The notes under the pieces are model-generated. The model did not search any database. It was not told the origin of the DNA and saw only the letters and a program-made list of their open reading frames with translations. This document shows, piece after piece, positions 8,906 to 16,900 of a stretch of DNA of 64,000 nt. This DNA comes from Gulosibacter sediminis. GTDB lineage: Bacteria > Actinomycetota > Actinomycetes > Actinomycetales > Microbacteriaceae. A program made the translations under genes and the position numbers. Each line of letters opens with the position of its first letter. Within the stretch, counting starts at the first letter, position 1. The DNA lies in the NCBI RefSeq assembly GCF_023370115.1, contig NZ_CP097160.1, positions 806,001 through 870,000 on the forward strand. The letters are read 5' to 3'.

Positions 8906-8976
8906 GTGACAAATCTCGTTATCTTTTTGTGAGATTTCCGTCACATGGGCGTGACATTCCCGTGATCTTTCGTTAC
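8906..8976. promoter_or_regulatory. Phased GTnAC pentamer array, second NlpC/P60 gene
   Basis: Seven pentamers: GTGAC 8906, GTTAT 8918, GTGAG 8929, GTCAC 8940, GTGAC 8951, GTGAT 8962 and GTTAC 8972. Steps are 12, 11, 11, 11, 11 and 10 bases. This is a longer version of the array before the first NlpC/P60 gene, and the proximal four copies align with that array. It suggests cooperative binding of a response regulator such as MtrA (inference). Confidence 0.55.
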
Positions 8977-8992
8977 GCTCATTTTTGTCGAC

Positions 8993-9100
8993 GAACACGA
9001 CCGTGTTCAGGTCATACCGAGGCACCGCAAACCCGCCCCCTCGGTACACTCACCAAAGTCTCGGTGGGCGGGGAAATATCCGCGGTGCGGAGGGTCGAAA
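8993..9100 (+). promoter_or_regulatory. Structured 5' leader of second NlpC/P60 gene
   Basis: Same architecture as the leader at 7750-7860. The small hairpin is GAACAC(8993-8998)-GACC-GTGTTC(9003-9008): compared with the first copy, a G-C pair became A-U on both arms. The outer stem is GCACCGC(9022-9028) with GCGGTGC(9082-9088). The competing pair is TACCGAGG(9015-9022) with CCTCGGTA(9039-9046), perfect here. GGAGGG at 9089-9094 is the ribosome site before TTG 9101. Confidence 0.6.
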
Positions 9101-10165
9101 TTGGACAACACCACTCAGAATGGCGCAACGCTCACCCGCCGTCAGGCACGTGAGATCGAGCGTCGTACCGGCGTCCGTCCCGTAGCAAACGCCGAGCCCG
9201 GCTCGTCGTTCCACCGCGAGGACACCGGTCGCATCGAGCGCAACGAGATGACCGCGCTCATCTCGGTGCTCCCGACCGAACTCATTACGCAGCTCAGCGA
9301 GCCGGCCGCCGAGGCCGAGGCACCCCGCGGCCTCACGGTCCGCGCCGCCCGCCCGGCCGCGCTCATCGCGCAGCGTCGTCGTCGTACCGCGGGTGGCTTC
9401 GCCGCCGCGGCCTCGGTGACCGCACTCGCCGCCGTCGGCCTCACCACTGTCGCCGGTCAGGGCGCCGTTGTTGCCGACACGCAGCACCAGGCCGACCTGC
9501 TCTCGGCCGTCAACTCGCAGGTGACCGGCGCGACCGCCGACGCCGCGAGCCAGGCCGCCGAAGACGAGAAGGCCGAAGAGGCCGCCGCGCAGGAGCAGGC
9601 CGCTCCCGCCGCCGAGTCGACCGAGGCAACCGAGATCGAGTCGTTCGACACCGCAACCGTCGCCTCGGCGGCCGTCGCCGTGCCGACCGAAGAGCCCGAA
9701 GAGACCACGACTGCTGCCGACACGAGCAGCTCGTCGTCGACCGAGGCTTCGTCGTCCGACAGCACCGGCAGCAGCAGCTCGGCCTCGACCCCGGCTCCGG
9801 CCCCGGCGACCGGCAACGTGCAGCAGGTCATGCTCAGCTACCTCCAGTCGATGCTCGGCTCGTACGGCATGGACTGCACCGACTACGTGCAGAACGCGCT
9901 TGCCGCGGCTGGCCTCACGACCGCTCGCCTCGACGGCGGCTACGACTACGGTGTGGGCGACTTCACGCAGTTCGGCACCCAGATCGACCCGAGCCAGGCG
10001 CAGGCCGGCGACATCATGATCAAGTACGGCTACCACGTCTCGGTGTACGCCGGTGGTGGCCAGGCGTACCACGGTGGCTGGAACGGTGCGGCGGACGACA
10101 ACGTCCTCACCTCGTACCAGGCCGACCCGTACTTCTACGACGTCATCATTCGCGTCAACGGCTAG
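9101..10165 (+). CDS. NlpC/P60-like cell-wall hydrolase, paralogue
   Basis: A 354-residue protein. It is a clear paralogue of the preceding gene over the N-terminal REIERRTGVRP block, the DTGRIERNEMTALISV block and the membrane segment near residue 100. The Ala/Glu/Ser/Thr linker is different and the catalytic domain has diverged: Cys259 in GMDCTDYVQNAL, His312 in GYHVSVYAGG, and His324 in YHGGW. It is probably an NlpC/P60 or CHAP-like amidase/peptidase acting outside the membrane. The start is the TTG at 9101, matching the paralogue. A strong terminator follows. Confidence 0.8.
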   Translation: MDNTTQNGATLTRRQAREIERRTGVRPVANAEPGSSFHREDTGRIERNEMTALISVLPTELITQLSEPAAEAEAPRGLTVRAARPAALIAQRRRRTAGGFAAAASVTALAAVGLTTVAGQGAVVADTQHQADLLSAVNSQVTGATADAASQAAEDEKAEEAAAQEQAAPAAESTEATEIESFDTATVASAAVAVPTEEPEETTTAADTSSSSSTEASSSDSTGSSSSASTPAPAPATGNVQQVMLSYLQSMLGSYGMDCTDYVQNALAAAGLTTARLDGGYDYGVGDFTQFGTQIDPSQAQAGDIMIKYGYHVSVYAGGGQAYHGGWNGAADDNVLTSYQADPYFYDVIIRVNG

Positions 10166-10180
10166 TACCGGTTTCGCATG

Positions 10181-10215
10181 CGGGCGGGCAGCACTCTTCG
10201 AGTGGTGTCCGCCCG
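10181..10215 (+). terminator. Rho-independent terminator after second NlpC/P60 gene
   Basis: A 16-bp stem with one mismatch: CGGGCGGGCAGCACTC (10181-10196) pairs with 10200-10215 across a TTC loop, followed by TTTGCGTTT. It ends the NlpC/P60 transcript. Confidence 0.75.
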
Positions 10216-10372
10216 TTTGCGTTTCCGCCCCAGCACGCCGGCGAGGTGTCGAATGCGTGAACTCTGCGTGACGAGCTCGCGCGTCGCCGCGGCAAAATCG
10301 GCTACTCCCGCGAGTGGGGCAGTAGCATCTTCCACAGATCACCCCGGTGACTCGAGTCCGAAAGGAGCAGTC

Positions 10373-10540
10373 ATGACCTTGCAACGTCGTCAGGTCAGGC
10401 CGCAGGCGTGCGCCTGCTCCGGTTTCGAGCGCCATTTCCACCATGGAATAGTCGCGCCTGCGTCCAGTGATGGCACTGCCCTGTGGCAGTGCCATTTTTT
10501 GTCTGCATTCCAGGAGCAAACATGCGCACACTCGTTTTGA
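10373..10540 (+). CDS. Putative leader peptide before HNH gene
   Basis: A 55-residue reading frame with a strong ribosome site (GAAAGGAGCAGTC before the ATG at 10373). It encodes MTLQRRQVRPQACACSGFER at its start and then runs through a terminator hairpin and past the start of the HNH gene. Two Cys codons lie exactly in a hairpin (GCAGGC 10402-10407 with GCCTGC 10412-10417). Neither the sequence nor the composition suggests a stand-alone protein. A regulatory upstream ORF is more likely, but this is inference. The rest of the 10166-10521 gap holds the terminator at 10181 and no other gene that I can see. Confidence 0.35.
   Translation: MTLQRRQVRPQACACSGFERHFHHGIVAPASSDGTALWQCHFLSAFQEQTCAHSF
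10471..10500 (+). terminator. Terminator or attenuator directly upstream of HNH gene
   Basis: A perfect 10-bp stem, TGGCACTGCC-CTGT-GGCAGTGCCA (10471-10494), followed by six T residues. The HNH start codon is only 22 bases past the T run, too close for a separate promoter. Read-through therefore probably controls the HNH gene. Confidence 0.8.
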
Positions 10541-11016
10541 ACGCCGGGTACGAACCGATCGCCGTGGTCTCAGACCGCCGCGCACTCGTGCTGGTGCTTG
10601 GCGGTAAAGCCGCCATGCTCGAGGCCGACGACACCGTGCCGCTCCGCTCCACGAACGAGGAGTTCTCGCGGCCTCGGGTGATCCTGCTCAAGCGCTACGT
10701 GCGCATCCCCATGGCGCGCCGCATGCCAGTGTCGCGCAAGGGCGTGCTGCGTCGCGACGACAACAGCTGCGCCTACTGCGGCCGCTTCGCGAACACGATC
10801 GACCACGTGCAGCCCCGCTCGCGCGGTGGACGCGACTCGTGGGAGAACCTCGTGGCGTGCTGCCTGCGCTGCAACAACGTCAAGGGCGACCGCACACCCG
10901 AGGAGATGGGCTGGCAACTGCTGCGCCGCCCTGCGGCCCCGGTCAGCCACGGCTGGCACGTGCGCGGCGTCGACCGGGAGTCCTCAGAGGAGTGGGCGCC
11001 GTACCTCGCGGCCTAG
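10522..11016 (+). CDS. HNH endonuclease family protein
   Basis: A 164-residue protein. Residues about 80-140 form the HNH fold: CAYCGR supplies the first zinc-type Cys pair, TIDHVQPRSRGG carries the metal-binding His, and WENLVACCLRCNNVKGDRTP gives the Asn and the second Cys pair. The N-terminus MRTLVLNAGYEPI is typical of a widespread actinobacterial and cyanobacterial HNH family whose role is not established. The start is the ATG at 10522 with CAGGAG at 10511. It is preceded by a terminator and a leader ORF, and its stop abuts the stop of the SRPBCC gene. Confidence 0.88.
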   Translation: MRTLVLNAGYEPIAVVSDRRALVLVLGGKAAMLEADDTVPLRSTNEEFSRPRVILLKRYVRIPMARRMPVSRKGVLRRDDNSCAYCGRFANTIDHVQPRSRGGRDSWENLVACCLRCNNVKGDRTPEEMGWQLLRRPAAPVSHGWHVRGVDRESSEEWAPYLAA

Positions 11017-11526
11017 CTAGCGGTCGCGGTGGCGCGCGCCGTGGGGGAGTGACTCCGCGGTCGCGCGCTCGATGAGCTCAACGTCGCGGGCAGCCGCGCG
11101 GAAGTCTTCCATGCGCGCTTCGAGCTGGGCGCGAAGCTTGACGAGCACGACCTGCTCGGCCTGCGGCCCGAACAGGGGGATTCGGTGGCGAAAGGCCACC
11201 TTCCACGTGACGCGCGTGCCGCCGTTCGTCGGAGTGAAGTGCCAACCCTCGCCGTAGCTCTCGAGCCACCACGGGCCCTTGATGAGCCTGGTGCTCGAGA
11301 GCTGCCCGGGCAACCAGAGGTCGTACTCCTGAATGAGTCGCAGGCCGTCATCGAGGCGCACGAACACCTGCGTGCCCTCGCCGAGTGCCTCCGCATCCCG
11401 CAGCAAGAGCTGCTTGACGACCCGCGTGTCCCACGCCGTGCGGTCGGGGCCGAGCGTGTGCGCGAGCGCGAACGCTTCCTCGGGGATGAGTGGAACGGTG
11501 GCCGTGACCTCGTACGACTGCGACAT
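11017..11526 (-). CDS. SRPBCC (START-like) family protein
   Basis: A 169-residue protein. It starts MSQSYEVTATVPLIPEEAF and continues with alternating beta strands (WWLESYGEGWHFTP, then GTRVTWKVAF) and a long C-terminal helix, the pattern of polyketide cyclase/START-like ligand-binding proteins. The ligand is unknown. It lies 9 bases after the AIM24-like gene on the same strand, so the two probably share a transcript. Confidence 0.75.
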   Translation of the reverse strand: MSQSYEVTATVPLIPEEAFALAHTLGPDRTAWDTRVVKQLLLRDAEALGEGTQVFVRLDDGLRLIQEYDLWLPGQLSSTRLIKGPWWLESYGEGWHFTPTNGGTRVTWKVAFRHRIPLFGPQAEQVVLVKLRAQLEARMEDFRAAARDVELIERATAESLPHGARHRDR

Positions 11527-11535
11527 GCTTCCAGT

Positions 11536-12204
11536 CTACGAACTGGTCTGCAGCGGCCACCCCTCGGAGGGCTGGATCACGACAAATCCCTGCCCATGGA
11601 ACGCGAGCTGGAACGCCTCGCCGCTGCCGCGACCGATGAGCGAGCCCATCTTGAAGTCGTTTTTCAGCGTGGGCTGGAGGTTGGCCGACCAGGCGACGGT
11701 GGCCTGCGGGTCGGTGTACACGGGGCCCTGACTCGCGTCGAGCACGAAGGGCGTGCCGTCTGAAGTCAGCGCGACGGTGCCCGTGCCACCAATCTCGAGG
11801 TTGAAGAGGCCGCCAGCAAGCAGCCCGGCGTTGCCGAGCATCCGCGGTTCGTACTGGAGGGTGTCGTCGAAGGCGAGGAGGTGGTCGGTGTTGAGGGTGA
11901 TGCCCTCGTTCTCGAGCTCCATCATGAAGACCTGCTGGGCGCGATTCGCGAACCACGCCTCGCCCTGGCCAGTCACGTGCATGAGTCCCTTGCCCTCGCC
12001 CGTGAACTGCTTCTTGAAGAACTGACCAACCGACTTTGAGCCCTGGTGCGCGAAGTCGAGCCCGCCACGGTAGGCGACCATGACGCCCTTGCGCGCGATC
12101 ACGCCGGGGCCGAAGCCAGTACGGAGGAGCCTGCTGCTCTCGAGCACCCAGCGGTCGGTCGACGGGTCGCGAAAGTTGTCCTTGTCAAAGATGGGGCTGC
12201 GCAT
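11536..12204 (-). CDS. AIM24-family protein
   Basis: A 222-residue beta-rich protein. Gly-rich strands (GPGVIARKGVMVAYRGGLDFAHQG, then GEGKGLMHVTGQGEAWFAN, then FNLEIGGTGTVALTSDG) match the AIM24/TerD-adjacent beta-helix family, whose biochemical role is unknown in bacteria. The ATG at 12204 has AAAGGAACG upstream. It is the first gene of a two-gene unit with the SRPBCC protein. Confidence 0.8.
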   Translation of the reverse strand: MRSPIFDKDNFRDPSTDRWVLESSRLLRTGFGPGVIARKGVMVAYRGGLDFAHQGSKSVGQFFKKQFTGEGKGLMHVTGQGEAWFANRAQQVFMMELENEGITLNTDHLLAFDDTLQYEPRMLGNAGLLAGGLFNLEIGGTGTVALTSDGTPFVLDASQGPVYTDPQATVAWSANLQPTLKNDFKMGSLIGRGSGEAFQLAFHGQGFVVIQPSEGWPLQTSS

Positions 12205-12359
12205 GGTGCGTTCCTTTCGTCTTGCTGCAAGTTATACACGCGTTGACCAGGCGCGCTCACTGCTTGCCCGCCGGTGCACCCCTTGCGGCGGAGGCGGATT
12301 ACTCCAGGGGGCGGACATAGGCTGGCCGAACACCATCAACGTCGATGAAACGAGGGTCC

Positions 12360-13778
12360 ATGTTCTCCACTGCTGACGAACTCATTGCCGCGCTGCAGCC
12401 CGCAAGCGGCGGTCGAGACGTTATTGATCCGAGCACCGGTGAAGCATTCACGCAGGTGCCCGTCGCCACGCCCGAGGACCTCGATGCGGCGGTCGACCGC
12501 GCCGAGGCCGCGCAGAAGTCGTGGGCAAAGTTGTCGCACGCAGAGCGCAGCGACTACCTGAATAAGGCGGCGGATGCGATTGAAGCGTCGAGCGAGGCCC
12601 TCGCGGTGCTCCTGTCGCGCGAGCAGGGCAAGCCGCTCAACGGCCCGAACGCCCGCTTCGAGGTTGGCGCCTGCGTCAGCTGGCTGCGCGCGAATGCCGC
12701 GTTTGAGCTCGAGCCCGAGGTGCTCGTCGAGGACGACACCCAGCGCGCCGAGCTCCACTACGACCCGATCGGCGTCGTCGCCGCGATCAACCCGTGGAAC
12801 TGGCCGATGATGATCGCCATCTGGCAGTTCGCGCCCTCGCTGCGGATGGGCAACACGGTCGTCTCGAAGCCGGCCAGCTCGACCACCCTCTCGGTGCTCG
12901 CGCTCGCGAAGGTCATGAACGAGGCGCTGCCCGAAGACGTGCTCATCGTCGTGCCAGCGAACAGCAAGGTCGGTGCGGCGCTCACGCGCCACCCGAAGAT
13001 CGGCAAGGTCATGTTTACGGGCTCGACCGAGGTCGGCCGCATCATCGCGCGCGACGCCGCCGAGAACATCGCCCGCGTCACCCTCGAACTCGGCGGCAAC
13101 GACGCGGGCATCGTGCTGCCCGACGTCGACGCCAAGGCGATCGCGGAGGATCTCTTCTGGGGCGCGTTCATCAACACCGGCCAGACCTGCGCGGCGCTGA
13201 AGCGCCTTTACGTTCCGGCCGAGATCTACGACGACGTCGTCGAGGCGCTCGTTGAGGTCGCGAAGAACATGCCGATGGGTAACGGCCTCGACGAGCAGAA
13301 CGTGCTCGGCCCGCTGCAGAATCAGGGCCAGTACGAGGTGGTCGACCGCCTCGTGAACGCAGCCCGCGACGGCGGCGCGACGATCAACGTCGGCGGCGAC
13401 CCGGATGCCTCGGCACCCGGCTTCTTCTACCCGACCACGATCGTGTCGAACATCAGCAACGACAATCCGCTCGTGGCCGAGGAGCAGTTCGGCCCCGCCC
13501 TGCCGATCATCAAGTACGACTCGCTCGACCAGGCGATCGAGTGGGCGAACAGCCTCGAGGTCGGCCTCGGGTCGAGCGTGTGGAGCTCCGACACGGCCAA
13601 GGCCGTCGAGGTCGCCCGCCAGCTCGAGGCCGGCACCACGTGGATCAACGCGCACGGCGCCATCGACCCGCGCATCCCGTTCGGCGGCGCGAAGGCGTCG
13701 GGCTACGGCCTCGAGTTCGGCACTGCCGGCCTCAAGGCGCTCGGCCAGCCGCACGTGATCACCATCCCCAAGGCGTAA
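12360..13778 (+). CDS. NAD(P)-dependent aldehyde dehydrogenase
   Basis: A 472-residue enzyme of the ALDH superfamily that oxidises an aldehyde to the acid. Seen: the Rossmann entry NPWNWPM (about 144-150), MFTGSTEVGR for the cofactor, the general base Glu243 in TLELGGNDAG, and the nucleophile Cys277 in NTGQTC. Closest in style to succinate-semialdehyde or betaine-aldehyde dehydrogenases; the substrate is not decided by sequence. The ATG at 12360 with GAGGG upstream is preferred over an upstream in-frame ATG. It stands alone and is closed by a terminator. Confidence 0.88.
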   Translation: MFSTADELIAALQPASGGRDVIDPSTGEAFTQVPVATPEDLDAAVDRAEAAQKSWAKLSHAERSDYLNKAADAIEASSEALAVLLSREQGKPLNGPNARFEVGACVSWLRANAAFELEPEVLVEDDTQRAELHYDPIGVVAAINPWNWPMMIAIWQFAPSLRMGNTVVSKPASSTTLSVLALAKVMNEALPEDVLIVVPANSKVGAALTRHPKIGKVMFTGSTEVGRIIARDAAENIARVTLELGGNDAGIVLPDVDAKAIAEDLFWGAFINTGQTCAALKRLYVPAEIYDDVVEALVEVAKNMPMGNGLDEQNVLGPLQNQGQYEVVDRLVNAARDGGATINVGGDPDASAPGFFYPTTIVSNISNDNPLVAEEQFGPALPIIKYDSLDQAIEWANSLEVGLGSSVWSSDTAKAVEVARQLEAGTTWINAHGAIDPRIPFGGAKASGYGLEFGTAGLKALGQPHVITIPKA

Positions 13779-13796
13779 TCGCGCTGAAGAAGATCG

Positions 13797-13824
13797 CGGC
13801 CCCACTCGCATGAGTGGGGCCGCG
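13797..13824 (+). terminator. Terminator after aldehyde dehydrogenase gene
   Basis: A perfect 12-bp stem GCGGCCCCACTC-GCAT-GAGTGGGGCCGC just after the stop codon. The T run is weak (a GTTTCG follows at some distance). It also separates the gene from the opposing tRNA-Arg. Confidence 0.7.
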
Positions 13825-13835
13825 ATCGTGTTTCG

Positions 13836-13907
13836 TGCCCTCGGCGGGAATCGAACCCGCGCACACCCTTTAGGAGAGGGACGCTCTATCCACTGAGCTA
13901 CGAAGGC
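13836..13907 (-). tRNA. tRNA-Arg (anticodon CCT)
   Basis: Read on the minus strand, all arms can be drawn: acceptor GCCTTCG with CGAGGGC, D-stem GCTC/GAGC, anticodon loop CTCCTAA with anticodon CCT (reads AGG), and T-arm GCGGG-TTCGATT-CCCGC. The discriminator base is A and CCA is not encoded. One anticodon-stem pair at the top is mismatched. Confidence 0.92.
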
Positions 13908-13994
13908 GCAGTGCAATCGTAGCGGGCCCGCGAATGCGTGAAACTCCACGGCCACTGCGGCAATCACCGGGCAACGTCGAATAGGTTGAAACCT

Positions 13995-16900
13995 GTGTGG
14001 GGCATTTTCCGTAGGCAGAACGCCAAGAACAACGACGAACCAGCCGTCGACGTCTCGGCGGAGCGCGATCGCAAGGAGGCGAGCGCGACCGAACCCATTC
14101 TCGAACGCGAACAGGGTGAGCGAGAACTCGAGGACGGCGTCGCGGTTGGCGACCGCCCAACCGAGTGGATCAACCAGGCGCGCGCGACCCGTGCGACCAA
14201 GCCCGCCGAGGAAGCATCCGAGTCGACCGACACCACGGCGTTTGCGCCGATGCCGACCCTGCCCGCAGTCGAGGTAGAGGAGCAGGATGCCGAGTCCGAG
14301 TCGCCGGCCGACAGCGAGTTCGCCGCACCCGAGACCTCGCCTGTGGCGGCGCAGCCGGTCAATATTGTCGACACGCACGTTCGCTGGCGCGAAGAGATCG
14401 CTGAGCTCGGCGGCACCTCGCCGCTGCGCAACTTCGCGGCTCGCCGCGGCACTTACATTGACCTGACGACAGCGCATCCCTCCGGCATCGCGACGCTGCT
14501 CGCGCGACGCCCCGTCATGCTCTCGAGTCTCGTGCGCGAGCCCATCGCGTTCCGCACCGCGCTCGAGGCCGCCGGCCTCGTCGCCCGTCGTGGCGCCGAG
14601 CTCGAGGCGGGCCGGGGGCTGAGCTGCGTGCAGCTCGCCATCGGCTTCGCGAGCTGGCTGTCGAGCGACGGCGAGCTCCACGCTCCCATCTTCCTGCGCA
14701 CCGCGACCCTGCGCCGCCTCGGGCGCGACTACGAGATTCGTCTCCGCGGCAAGCTGCAGCCGAACATCGCCCTGCTGCGCGCCCTGTTTGACGACGGCGT
14801 GACCGTGCGAGCGAGCGAGCTGCAGACGCGCGTCGGCGACTCGGGCTCGCTGTTCCCCGACTCGGCGTTCGAGTACGTGCGCGAGGCGGGGGCGAAGCTG
14901 CCGAAGTTTGAGGTCGACTCGATGGCAGCGCTCTCCACCTTCGCCGACTTCTCGGGCGCGATGCTCGACGACGCCGAGGAGCTGCGCCACCCGGTGCTCG
15001 ACGCCCTCGCGGGCGATCGGGATGCGCGCGAGCGGCTCTCGCGGCCGATCAGCGCCGAGACCTCGATCGATCCCGACCGCCGCGACCCCGCATCCGACCG
15101 CCTACTGCTCGATGCCGACACCGAGCAGGAGCGCGTCGTCGACGCGATCCTCGGCGGCTCGAGCTTTGTCGTCGAGACGCTGCCCGGCACCGGCGTGACC
15201 CAGACCGTCGTGAACGCGATCGGCCACCTCGTCGACCGCGACCGCCGCGTGCTCGTCGTGACGCCGCGTATCGCCTCGATTCGCGCCATTCGCGCACGGC
15301 TCAAGCACGTGGGGCTCGAGGGCCTCGCGGTGACGCCCCGCACGCTGCGCCGCGACGTCATCGCCGCGATCTCGCGCAATGAGCGCGCGGATCGCCCGAA
15401 CACGGCCGACCTCGACGACGCGCTCGTGCGCCTGCGTCGCGTCCTCGCCGACTACCGCAGCGCGCTCACGACCGACCACCCTGAGTTTGGGGTGTCGCCG
15501 CTCGACGCGCTCGAGGAACTCAGCCGACTCGAGCTGCGCGATGTGCCGCCGTCGACGACCGCGCGCCTCGGCCACGAGCAGCTCGTCGCGCTGCGCGAAC
15601 CCGCGAAACGAGCCGGCGTCGCCGCACAGATGCGCGACCTCGCCGAGCTAGGGGAGTTCCGCTTCTCGCACGACGAATCGCCCTGGTACGGGCTCGGCTT
15701 CCAGAGCACCGACGAGGTTGAGCACGTGCACTCGACCGCAGTGCGCCTCGCCGACGGCCGCACGAGCGAGCTGCTGCGCTCGGGCGAGAAGCTCATCGAG
15801 CAGACGAACCTCCGCGCGCCCGAGACCTTCGCCGAGCTCGGCATTTACCTGCGGCTGCTCGCCGACATTCGCGAGACGCTCGACCGCTTCACGCCCGAGA
15901 TCTTCGACGCCGACCTGTCGGAGCTCATCGAGGCGACCGGCCCACGCCGCGAGGGCAGCGACATGTCGGCCTCCCGTCGCCGTGAGCTGCGCAACTACTC
16001 GCGCGAGTTCGTGCGCCCCGGCGTGACCGTGAACGAGCTGCACGAGTCGCTCAAGTACGTGCAGCGACAGCGCATCATGTGGCACCGTTACGTGCGTGAC
16101 GCGGCGCAGCCGAACGTGCCGACCGGCATCGACCGCATGCGCTCGGAGTGGCGAGATGTGAACGCGCTCGTGCAGATTGTCGACGCGCCCCTCGGTGACG
16201 CCGGTAAGACGACCCTCGCCGACACGAAGCTCGACGAGCTCGAGGAGCGCCTGCAGCAGTTCGCGGCGAAGTCGGAGGTGCTCGACAACGCCGTAGATCG
16301 GCTCGCCCTCAACGAGCAGCTGCGGGGCCAGGGCCTCGGCGAGCTGCTCGACGACCTCGGCGAGCGCCACCTCGAGTCCCATGAGGTCGAGGACGAGCTC
16401 GAGCTCGCCTGGTGGCAGTCGGTGCTCGAGGAGCAGCTCGCGAACGAGAAGGCGCTGCTCAACGCGAACACGCGCGTGTTGACGCGACTCGAGAGCGACT
16501 TCCGCGTCGTCGACGAGGCGCACACCGCATCCAGCGCCGACCAGCTCGCCTGGCAGCTTGCGCAGGCGTGGAAGGTCGCTCTCGTCGACCGGGCCGAGGA
16601 AGCGGATTCGCTGCGCGAGCTGCTGCGCACGCCGGGCCTCACCTCGCGCCAGCTCGTGGATCAGGCAGCGGGCCTCTCGCGCTCGGTGTCGCAGGTGTGG
16701 ATCACGACGCCCTACGACGTGCCCCGCATCGACCCGCGCGCGAAGTTTGACGCCGTGCTGCTCGTCGATGCCGCGGCCGTGCAGACCGCCGAAGTCGTCG
16801 GCGCGATTCGCCGCGGCACGCAGGTGATCGCCTTCGGCGACCCGGTGACGCAGTACCCGACCCCGTTCAGCGTGGCCGTGCTGCCGCCGAGCGAGCCGCA

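Noticed and set aside
7750-9100. ydaO/yuaA (c-di-AMP) riboswitch
   Set aside because: Such genes often carry it, but the conserved GUCAGCUAACCUCG-like core is not present in either leader, so I did not assign it.
12336-14990. Long antisense open frame of 884 codons
   Set aside because: It lies across the aldehyde dehydrogenase gene, tRNA-Arg and the start of the giant gene. Composition is that of a GC-rich shadow frame, with no domain and no ribosome site.
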